From Rhodeus uyekii (taxonomy: Eukaryota > Chordata > Actinopteri > Cypriniformes > Acheilognathidae), in NCBI GenBank assembly GCA_037043235.1, contig JAWRVZ010000244.1, positions 667,501 through 731,500 on the forward strand: a stretch of 64,000 nt of DNA, read 5' to 3'. The position numbers and the translations under genes were made by a program. Positions 28,001-40,000 of the stretch are shown piece after piece. The first letter of the stretch is position 1, and every line of letters starts with the position of its first letter. The notes beneath the pieces are model-generated. The model saw only the letters and a program-made list of their open reading frames with translations, ran no database searches and was not told the origin of the DNA.

Positions 28001-31000
28001 GGAAGTGGGTTGATTTTAACCCGGAAGTGGGCGGGGCTTTAGCCAGAATGTTATTTTTAACCATGCAATTGATACAGGTCGATCAGAAATTGTTATATTT
28101 ATTGCTGATTAGAAAACTATTTACATGACAACATCAGCATTGAGCTTCAGATCAATGGTTTTGATCACAAAGGAACTATATAGAGAACATGTTTTGCAAC
28201 AATTAATCCAACTCATGCGGTTGCAATTATGAAGAAAACTGTAATGAACAAGAGTTTTCATTTAAACATAACTCTCTTTTTTAACTTTTAATTTTTTTAT
28301 GATCAGTGTAATTTTTATTTATTTATTTCCACACCAGGTATGCGTGTGTGTGTGTGAGTGTGAGATAGAGTGAGTGAGAGAGAGACAGAGACAGAGAGAG
28401 AGAGAGAGGGGGGGGGGACTGTGTGTTTTACGGATCACATAGTCTGACGCTGTTTTTAAGATCTGCATTCCTTTATTTTGTATGAAAAACAGCAAGAAAG
28501 CGTCAGACACTCAGTGCGCGAAGTTAAACAACTGAATAGAGCAGGAGACGGTTAAATAAAATCTCCGACAGGCAGAGACGCAACGCTAGTCGCATTCTAT
28601 CAAGAACTACGTCTGAACAAACCACACGTTTAACAGAACTCTACTGGTTAAGTACTATAAACTAGGGATGGCTAGCTCGACACCCTCTGTCGACACACTA
28701 GTGCTTCGAAACACTGTTTCGGGGCATCGCTTTGAAATGGGCTGTCACGCGACCTGTGTGAACGAAGCTTCGTTACCTCACTAACACGTCACGACGGACT
28801 CACAGAGCGCATAGATTGAGCCGTCCCACAGTGCGCGGATGTTTTGAGTACACAAATTAATACATATAAAATTAAATTGTCCATTAAGTGTGTATATTAC
28901 ATGTGTATATTAAGAATGCAAAAAAACATGTCAGATGGATTGCACCAGCAAAACTGTTGTTTTCACATTGAAATTATGTTCCTGTTGCATGAAGATTAGA
29001 AAAAAAATGTGTTACTCTCCTCATTGTACTTGTGCATGAATTATATTAAATATAATAATATTTAATATTTTTTTTCACATGTTGGGTGCGTGTTTGCACG
29101 TTCTGCGTGTTTGCGGTGTAGAAAAAAATATTGAGCGATAAGCGAATATACTCAAGGAAGCTTGTATGAATGAATGCATGTGAGGGGGGAGTCAGATTTG
29201 TGCGGGGAGTCAAATTTTGCCTGCATGTTTGATGGCGAAACTGCCCAGCTGTTCAATTCACAGACACAGAAGATGAGGACTTTGATGGATTTGGATGGAT
29301 TGATTAAAATTTAATTTTAGTGTAGCCTATTGTTAAATAGTAGAATAAAGTTCAACCAAACTTACTGTTTTGCTTCCGTTACCTTTTTTTTGTAGACCGC
29401 ATTTTTTAGCATGGGTTAAGTACAGAAATAGACCCCGTAATTGAGACTGTGCCTTATAATCCTTTTGCTTTATGGTGCGGTAAATGCATTTGTAATTGTG
29501 CTTTTGTTTTTTAGTTTGTTTTTTAACAATATGCATGTTTGTGTTGTTTTGTAAGGAATACACACACACACAAAAAGTTGCACAATACAATTAAACTTAT
29601 TAAATATACAAATAAACCTTCCCAAATGAACAAAAACATCTGAATGACACAGTTGGTGTAGGAATTTTTATTCAGCACCAGATCGCAGAGTAGAGCACTG
29701 TGTCAAAAGCTTCGAAGCACCAACACAGTTTCATGTAAAAGCTTCACTGCTTCAGAAGCTTCGTTTGGCACATCCCTACTACAAACAAACCGAAATAAAA
29801 AACAAACCTGAAGCTGAAGAAACCCTAAACGTTAACGGAAGACGCGCGAACCTGAGTGATAGAGAGAGAAACACAGCTGTTCTCATCTCAGTGTTCTGCG
29901 CGTGAATGAGCAGGGCGGGGAGGCGCGCTGTGACTAGCCTATCACAGAACACAGACATAGTCATCTACCCAATGAGGATTCTTATTCAATCCGAGCACGG
30001 ATAATGAATCTTATTACTCGTATAATACTCGTACTCTGCAAAAGTGCTTTATCCGTACCGGATACTCGTTTCAGCCGAGTATCCGGCTCAACTCTAGTTA
30101 TTAGACCATCATTTTTTACAACTCTCCGCGCCTCCCCTGGCATGCTCTGGCGCCCCCCAGGGGAGGCGCGCCCCACACTTTGAAAACCCCTGGTGTAAAT
30201 GATAAAATAATGGGTGCATTTTGCTTTTTACACAAGCGCGTAATGGTTACTATTAACTGTTATTAGTTATAAAACTGTTATAAAAATTAACAGAATTTTT
30301 GTTGTTTAACTGTTTAATTTTTCTTTCTTTTTCGCAGGTGTGGTGAATTGAATTAAAACCAGACCAAAAATCCTAAATCAAAATAATTATTAATGTTAAT
30401 AATAACATGGGGACAACTGTTCCCCCCCAAAAAAAAATATAAAATGGGACATAACATTTTGTGAAATGTAATGGGGTTTTGTGCGCATTAGTGAAACCCT
30501 ATGGTCCGGTCAGCACTGCCCACCTGAAGTGATTGACCACATTAGTCACACTGAGAAAGGACAGCACAAAGGAGCCAGGCCGGCGGTCGCTTTCCCTGAT
30601 GAGGTAGCTGCCCGGTGTCCGAGCCTGACGCAATCGCTCTTCTGCAATGGTTCTGTCCAACATTCCATGGTACCATCTGAAAGAAAGCAAGCACAGAAGA
30701 AGTTAAGTCAGCAATAAAATCAGATTTTAGTGTCTTCCACTATTTGACCCACCAGCACTGATTTTAAAGCAACCCTGAACGTAAATGCTGAGGTAGGTTT
30801 TTAAAGGCTCTTTTCGGTATGCTGACATAAGCCTATATTTAGTTGATCTTACTCCAAATAGTCTTTGTTTTGCTATAATATAGCATTTCTCTAAAAAGAG
30901 ACCTGCAGAGATTGCATTGGATTTTTTGTAGTTTTAAAAAAGAAAAGCATGCCAGCAGCCCTCTCACTCCACAGAGATGTGACAAGGCTCCGGCTGCTGA

Positions 31001-34000
31001 ATGTTTCTCTTGACAAAAACTGAAAGAGAAATCTTGCTCTAAAAAGCTTTTACTGCAGAACCTCAGCCATTAAAAACATGAAGGGCTCTAAATTAAACAG
31101 TAGCTTTTCTAACAACACTGGTTAATGTTTCAGAGATTTTAGATCCCTTGAGGAAGAAAAAAAAAAGACGAAAAAAACCCTAAGTGTGTCTGATTTTAGT
31201 GTTTTGCAATAGGAGTCAAGACAAACGAGTAAAAGACAGTTGACGCTACCAATATTCAAATTTAATCACCGTCATGTTTACTTGGATAGATAGATGGAGA
31301 TAAACTAACTGTAGCTTGTAGGTCTGTGTGATTACTCAGAATTAAGTTTCAATTTCAATTTTGGATTTCAGCGATTGAGAAGAAATAAAACAATTATTTT
31401 GCCCCATTCTGAACCATTTTGCCCCATTTGCCCTGTCCAGTGGTGCGCTTTTGGTTACGTCAAAGTGAATGTAAAGAGTTGGGAGAAAATAGAACGTATA
31501 TCAATACATAGGATACATGCATTCATTCTTACTGACAGCAGAATATTAAGATTTTGAAGAATATGGATGAACAAGCATACTTCCATAGTATTTATTTTTT
31601 TAGTCTGGGGACCATATACTGTTTAGTTACCCACATTCTTTAAACTATCTTCTTTTCTGTTAAGCAAAAGAAAGAAATTCATACAGGTTTGGAACAACAT
31701 GAGGGTGAATAAATGACTGAATTTTAATTCTTGGGTGAACTATCCCCTTTAAAAACAAGCCAATTGGAAGTATCTAAATATATTTTAATCATGATTTTGC
31801 TTTTTCACTGAGGTTTAGGGTATAAGACCACATGCTAACTCGTAACTTTTTGTTTTGTTGAAAAACATGTTACACTTTGTTTAGACTCGCTCATCGAGAT
31901 TAAGAACAAGTAAAAAATACTAAATCATTTACAATAACAAAAAACAAGAATGTGTTGTTGGTGTGGTGAAGAGGAAGTGATGGTAGGTGAATGGAGGAGG
32001 TGATAAATGAGAGAAAGAGACAGGAACTACTGTGATATTTTCAGTCTTGCCTATGTTGAAATGTCACACGGACTGCATACAGCATGACATCATGTGGGCC
32101 TCCTTCAAGCCCTCCCACACTCAAACTTATTGTATTCATGGGGAAGCACATGCACCAGAGAGTTTCATTTGTGCTGAATGACAATTTTCTAAAGTTCTGC
32201 TCAGTGTACAAGATATGCTGCAGTTCAATTTTTTTTACATTTCTATTGTAATTTGTGGGTAATAAAGTCCAAAAGAAATTTGCCAAGCTGCTCATGGCAG
32301 TGTGTCACCAAGGTATTGGATAGGTTTCTGGTTTCGATAAAGGTTTTGTTTGTATATACAAATGAACTGCAAAAAGCAGAAGAAAAAAAATGTAAGGGGT
32401 TATTCACAAAAAACGCTTTTTTGCAGTTTAAAATGTGGGACGCAGGTCAGTGAAATGACCTTTTATTTCTCCATTTCTACCAGGAAAGCCATGTTCATGT
32501 GTGAGACGATCAAACACATCCATCTAGTGCAGTGGTTCTTAACCTTTTTGGAAGTACTGAACCCCACCAGTTTCATATGCGCATTCACCGAACCCCGGGG
32601 CCCATCGCACCCGAACCCCCGGTTTACGATGAACCTGCACATCAAAGAGCATCAGCGAAATTCGCAATAATATTATTACACTTAAACTTAACGAATAAAT
32701 ATAACGTTAATCATTCAAGTTTTGCATTTTTAATGCAACAAGAACAGCAGTCTTAGTTAAAGTCTGTGTAATATATATAAGATGCAATCTATAGTAACCT
32801 CTTATATACTGATGATTTATCATTCATGTTCTTTAATTATATCATTGATTAGCACACTGACTTTAACAGCAGTTTTACACAAAGTGTCATGTTTGCTGTG
32901 ATCTTGCATTTACAAGCTTTGACCATGCGGAGAAGCACGAGAAGTTAAGTCATTTTTTCGAGAAAGTTTCTCGTCGAGATACTAAGACTTAATGTTTTTT
33001 TCTCAACTGTGGCAGAAACGGGCTTCCATAAATATTTTTCCCTCAGCTCTAGATTGACAATCACAGGCGTCCAATCACAACTGACCTCTGGAGAAAAGGG
33101 AACTAACCAATGACATTTTATATTACAATTACAAGAGCAAGCCCCGCCCCGCGACTGACAAAAATAAAAATGCTCGCGCGAGCAAAAACAGCAGTCTTGA
33201 GCGGGCGAATGTTCGCGCGTGCGCCCAGATTAGATATCACGCGCGCGCGAGTGATTAAAATGAGCTCGCGGGTACCCGTATTTACGCGTGTAGCTCTGTT
33301 TTCCGCTCGCGGATGTAATTTACACGCGCGCAAACATCAGTTTTGCGCTCGTATATTAATGGCACGGTTTTGCCGTCTTTTTTGGGGACCACTGCTCCAC
33401 CGAACCCCTAAGACTGACTCACTGAACCCCTGGGGTTCGATCGAACCCAGGTTAAGAACCACTGATCTAGTGTATGTTTACACAGAGAATGAAAAAGTGG
33501 ATTGCAAAAGCTTTCTGTGTGAGGCTGCACAAATAATTTGTATATTAAAATCGAGATTCTGATTACAGCTTTTCCTCTGCAACGTCTTTAACAGTTAAAT
33601 GAAGACTATGAAGATCCTAAATCTGTCAAACTCAATCTAGATGTTTTATCAAGATCAACAGGAGGGCTGGCCCAGATGAAAGATTTTAGTCTTTCATTTA
33701 AAAGACCCACTGAAGTGCCTTAAACCACACGGCATTATTCAATGTGTTGACGTAATTTTCACATATCGAGCAGCTCCTCCCTTTTTAAAATAGCGTTTTA
33801 TACCACAAGTTGACCAGAGCCGTTGAGCTTGGCAAAGCCACATTTGACAGCTTATAACAGCCACAGTATAATAGACTCCCCTTTTAGATTTAATGTGAAA
33901 GTTACTGAAGCAAAACAGTGAGCATAATCATCGTGAGGTTGTGTAGTGTGTCATTTATGTTGGTGTTTGACACCTGCATCATCTCTTCTACTTGTCGGTA

Positions 34001-37000
34001 CTGTTAGTTTCCTAATCTCCTCTATATCGCATTCTGTGTAGGATTCAAACATTTTGTGTTGCATTGTTGATCAAAATTGATGGAAATGAGAGACTACATT
34101 TTTAAATGCTTATATGTTCTACTTGTATTGGTTTAGAGCACAGTAGTTTTTTATTTTTTTATTTAGTTTAAAAATGTATAACTAATGTCCACACTGAGCA
34201 TGAACACTTGGATTTGCACCCAAGCGCACATATATCTAGGTTCAAATTAACAGAGCAAGCAGCTATTATAAAGTGGATAACGTACTTGTATGCCATGTCT
34301 GAGGTCACATATCATCTTTTTGTGGTCCTTCTTGACCCTCTCCAAATTTTCCAACACTTTGGATTTTCTGCCTGACATGTTACTGCATGGACCAGCACTG
34401 TTAACAATTTGTTTCTGCGTTGTTGTTTTTTTTTGTCGACTATAAGGGGTGGTAGTTTCAAAAACCTGCATCTGTAATTTGCCATTATTTAATATTGCAG
34501 TTATTTTTTGTCTTCACAAGCAAAGAAGTCGAGTCAAAAAGCAAGCAGAAGGAATAAAGCAAATGTGGAAATGCCATGAAATATGCATTTGCATATCTTT
34601 TTTCCTGTGCAGTAGTGCGTTATGAAAGCGCTCCAAATGAACTCTGGCATGTGAACACCATTACAGCGCTCTGGTGTGTGTGAACGAAAGTATAAACCAG
34701 GCTGGATTGAAACACATAGCAATATACTTTGTATTAATATTAGCACAATTTTGTTATATATATATATATTTTTTTTTTTACCATTGCATAATACTACAGT
34801 ATTCATAGCAATATTGTAAGAATTGAATGGAAAGTGGATTTATTTCCTAAAAAAAATCATAATCATTTTAATATGTAAAATATCATTATTACTGTCATTC
34901 AACGCCCATAAGTAATTCTAATATGAGTAAATGATTTCTTCCAACAGTGTTAGCTTCTACTGTAAGTGACATGAACAAAACATTAAATTATCTGTATGAT
35001 AAATAATCATCAGCAAAATTGTTGTGATAATGAGTCCCCAGCTCAGTTTATAACACACATTATGCAGTCCGAAATGTAAAATGAGAAACACACTTGGTCA
35101 TGTAAACCCATTTTATCAACCACAGTGAAAGAGAGTGTAGGCGTAATTTGCAAACTGCAGGCTTAACTAGGCTAAGCTCCTCTTCTCTATATATTAATTT
35201 ATTGAATAGACAGGCTCTGTGAAGCAGTCCTTTGAGTAAAACTGCACCGTTAGCGGAAGGAGAGTCCCTCATAATTCCCAAAGGCTGCGTTTTCTTCTCA
35301 ACGGGACTGCCTCGCAGCTTTTTTTATGCTATAAAAATGACATCAGCAATACAGGGTTATTAGCAGAATGGATAACGTGCTCTATTAAAACTTCTGAGGT
35401 CTAATGAATCACAGGCTCCTGAAAACACTAGACGAAGAGGCAACTGTGATCCTCCATACTGCCCATGATGACGAAGATGAGACGATGTACAAGCAAACAT
35501 ATAAGTCACATATCCTCTATGGTCTGTTCACACCAACAACACCTTATAAAAGGAAACTGCATCATTTTTTATTAAATTATCACACAATTGCTATCATAGA
35601 GTCATAACTAATATTAACATTTTTTAGATCGAAAAATACAGATTTTTTTTTTTTTACCAAGTTTTAAATTGCTTGAATGCCAAGCAATTCATTCATGCAT
35701 CTTAAGAGAATGACATCAGACTCAGTGTAGCCTCAGACAGGCCTTTAGGGTAGTGATTTCACCATTCTTCCTTCATAAGCAGCAGAGTTCAGTTCCTGTG
35801 TCGACAACAAGGCCTATGGGTAAATAACAGATCCATCTGTAGAACAGCACAGCCTTCATCCTTCCGAGGAATGCCTGATCGTGTCAGTGCTTGATCACTA
35901 GCTGCTGCATTCAATGTACAGAAGCCATGAAGTCAAAATAGCAAACTATATCAGTCTCTTTTCGTCTCAAGAAATTGAAGCTTGCATTAAATTAGCTGAC
36001 ATGTGTCCTATGCCAAGCCGTCCAGTGATTTGTGTAGTGTACTTTGACAAAGAGCAGGTAAAAGTCTCAAATATGCTTGTGCAAGTATTAAATTATGTAT
36101 GGTCTACGCTGATGGCGCTCAGTCAATGCGGACAGATCAAAAGCCCAATGCGTTTTTGGTTTGGCTGACTTGGATTGTCAAGAAGGACCAAAAGAGATTT
36201 TAACAGGAAATTCTGAATATTAAAGTGTTAGAAGCCATCTAAATTGAGAAAAAACATTTTTCAACAACAGTTCATCTGGATACTGTATTTTTTTAAACTT
36301 TTATACTATTTAAACCTTTAATTAAAAGTAATAAAAAAAATTTAAAAAAATAATAATAATGCTATTTTATTTCCCCCCAAAATTTATCTTATTTAGCAGA
36401 AATACAGTTTTAATGGTTTAATTACATTGATACTAAAAATGTCTAATAAATTGAATTCAAAACTCTTATGGTTGATGATTTCAATAACATTTAAATAATA
36501 GGTTTAATATGTTATGACCCTATAACATGTTTGTTTCTTCTTCTGTCGTATCAGTTATATATTTTTACAGCGTAAAAACTATAATCAAATTAATCTTAAT
36601 TATTATTAGCATTATTATTGCTTTGAGAAGTACATTCAACTGTACAATAGCAATGTATTTCTATTAAACCAAAGCTTAATCTTGACAGGTTGCCATGAAG
36701 ACATTCTCTGTCTGTAAGTTATGGCAATAGATTTGAAAGAAAACGATGAAATGCTCATGAAGTGAACTCTCAGAGTAGCTTGGAGATTAAGATGATGTGT
36801 ATACGATTATCCCCTTATAGTGAGATGGCAACTGATGCTTCACCTCCCATACGTTAAAAAATCTCAATAATAGTTACACTGCTGTGCAACCATCTACCTG
36901 TTTTTCAGTACAGGTCAAACGCAGGGTGACACACATGAGAATATCTGCAAATTTGTTTGCATTTGAGATGACTGCAACTAATATACATTAAGCATGACTG

Positions 37001-40000
37001 CAAAAAGGCTGTCTACCTCAAACCAAATTCATGCAGAAGCAGAGGAACAGGAAGTGCATTGAGGGGGGACAGGTGGCACTTTCTGAACTCTCAAACAACT
37101 CACTCGCACTTTTTTGCCTTGCTGTAATGGAAATCAACTGATATGTGCTGCACTGTGGATAAAAATAAATGGTAGGAACCACAGCAGCATGTCATCAGCA
37201 GCTTCATTCACAGCCTTGACACAACAGAGCTCTGAACCATAAATAGGAGTGCAAAATATGCACCGACTAGTTAACCATGTGAATGTTAGCCCACAAACAG
37301 GACGTTATAATGGCACTTCACAACCAAAGTGGCTCTCCACACGCAAAGGGAAAAGGCTTGTTTGACTGCTAAATTAACCCAATAAGAGAGAGTCAATGTT
37401 CTAGTACTTGGGCACTTAAACCTCACCCTGAAGCACAAACCTCTCGGCACTTGAATACGTTATGATTTCCAGACAATGGCTGTATTTTTAGAACCATATA
37501 GCTTTGGAAAAAAAACTAAAAAAACATGCCTTTTGAATTATTCACCATCATTTGCCATGAAAAGATCCTGACAAGATACCAGGGAAGCAGGGCAATATTC
37601 ATCCAGCATGTTTCATCTTCATAGATGGCACACTGAAAACAGGACATGACCTTTTTGTGGTTAGTCTATGTCAACCATCAGTGAAGGAGTCGGACCACTC
37701 AATTTACAACACTTCATCTGGGAGTAAGTGAGGGCAGAGTGGGCTTGTTGAGACTTGATTGAGGGGTCGTATTCGCTCTCTTACTCTCTCTAAAGTACTT
37801 TCAACGCATCCGTCTCTCTTGATAGGTCTTGGTACCATAAAAATACTCTAAAGATGCCACGTCATTGCTCATCGGTATGACAATGATGAAACTGCACAGC
37901 CTTACGATAACAGTGCCCCGCAACACTGCTGTCAGCTGTCATCTGAGCCCATCTGTCATTCTTCACAAGGAGGACAGCAAAGAACTCATGAACCCCATCT
38001 GAACCCCAGAAAAATTGCATCAATGTGGTGTAAACACCCTGACAGTTTGAAGCTGTTGAATAAGCAACTTTGTACTCAAATGGTTTGAACCATTCATATT
38101 GAAGAAAAACATCACTAATTCAACAGAGCTCTTACTACTAGCACTATGTAGAAGCAAAACAGCTGAACTACAATTTCATGCGTTTAACATCTGTCCACCT
38201 GAGACAATCATTTTTGATTATTTCATGAATAAACACATTGTCAAACTGTTTAAAATATATTAAAATGTAAGTGAAATATTTCAAGTAAATAAAACTAATT
38301 CAGTGAGAACTAGGGCTGGGTGATATAACCCAAGACATCCATAGACTTTTTACAATATTCTATAATATATATGCATGTACATATATACAATATAAAATAT
38401 TTTTTTCTATCAAAATAAAAGAATAAATATTTCATTCATAGACTCCAATATTGCAGAACACTAATAAATAGCCTAAAAATATTTCAGTTTATGTACCATT
38501 TTATACCACTGAAAATTTCCTAAATACCAATTTCAATTATCACAAAAAGACTAACATAAGTACATAAAAAAAAAAACTCTCAGGCTCACTGAAATGGTCG
38601 CTGCGAATATAGGAAAGAAACTAATTATGAGCAATAGAACGAAAACACAATTTAATAAACCTACCTGAAAAGCTTTAAGCACTAGACAGGCCTATTAAGA
38701 TGGGCTAATATATACATTTTATAAAGTAATTAGATGTACTATAGTGTCATCATAGTCTGCAGTATATTTAATAGTGTAACTTGAATACAGTAATCCCTTG
38801 CCACTTCGCGGGTTCTGGTCCCCATTAACCGTGATAAACGAGGGATGCCTCTGTTTACGAGTGACTTTGTATAGGAGTAAATCGGTGTACGAGCATGGAA
38901 AGTCAAATCAGTACGAGCATTGTATCGGAGTGCAAGAAAAATTTTCCCTCGCCCACGTGAATTTTTTTGTGGAAAAGTCCAAACGCTCAGTATCTTCACG
39001 CACATTTTTACTGGAAATATCTTAACAACAGCCTCTCACACCTTAACTCATTCATTCTCTCAGCGTCGCTCGGTTTGGTTGCATCATTCACCACAGTGAT
39101 ACTTTTATAAGTGATTTACATCGGTTTTACCTCGCGTTGTTAACATTGTGATCGCTATTGTTCACGTAGTGAAATATATACGTACAGTACAGCATATAGA
39201 CAATGACCTCAAGTTGAGTAAGAAAGAAGGTACAAGAAGGTTCTCCATCTAAGCAGTAAAACCCTCCTCTCGTCTCCATCACACCAGCAGCGATGCTATT
39301 CAAAGGTAAAGTGCACATTACAGTAAATAGTAAGTATTTTTAGAGTTTAATTGTCAATTATTAATTTGTATTTATATGAGATCTTAAGGGTTATAATTTT
39401 AACTGTAATTAATAGGGTTAAACCAAAAAAAAAATTAAAATGGGAATTTATGGTCATGTGGAACGAATTGAGTGATTTTTAGTGCACTCTTATGGGGGAA
39501 AATGTTTTGGTGTACGAAAAATTTGAGTTACGAGCTCACTCTTGGAACGAATTAAACTCGTAAACCAAGGTATTACTGTACATTTATTCTCATTAAAGAT
39601 ACAAAAGTGATTCAGTCCAAAGCAATGCGATTGCTTGGTTAACATTAATGGCACAGACGGCATTAGATACAATAGGCTGCTGTCACTTTATGACTGAATG
39701 CACTGATCTAACATAATTATATACACGTTCTCTGAACTGTTTACATTAACTTAAAACATGATACTCGGCAAGATGGGTATTTCGACATAAATAACTGCTG
39801 GTGGTATTATTGGACTTCTGCTGAAAAGTCCAATTAGGTGACAAAAAGACCTCACAATACTTTCAGTACTGAAACGCTGCAATAATCAGCAGTTTATACG
39901 CACACGTTTCAGGTGTGTGTTCCCAGAAATCATTTTACAAAGAACTTTTACAAAGAACATGCATATACCAAGATGAATCCTCTTTCGTTGCTCATTACGC

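Larger units (their letters stand above)
27892..30192 (+). mobile_element. Non-autonomous hAT element, copy 2 (2301 bp, with nested insert)
   Basis: Termini CAGGGGTTTTCAAAG and CTTTGAAAACCCCTG are perfect inverted repeats. An 8-bp target duplication GTGTAAAT flanks them (27884-27891 and 30193-30200). The sequence aligns by eye with copy 1 at 16013-17089 over most of its length and is interrupted by a 1.1-kb insert (28663-29778). Near 30058-30086 it has a hairpin CCGGATACTCG-loop-CGAGTATCCGG. No transposase frame is visible. It sits in rasa1 intron 2 in the same orientation as copy 1. Confidence 0.92.

Noticed and set aside
33110..33562. 150-codon open frame and apparent CpG island
   Set aside because: It lies within and runs out of a hAT MITE bounded by an 8-bp duplication; the GC-rich part belongs to the transposon.
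35404..36168. + strand open frames in rasa1 intron 1 as genes
   Set aside because: They have no recognisable domains, are short and AT-rich, and have no convincing splice context.
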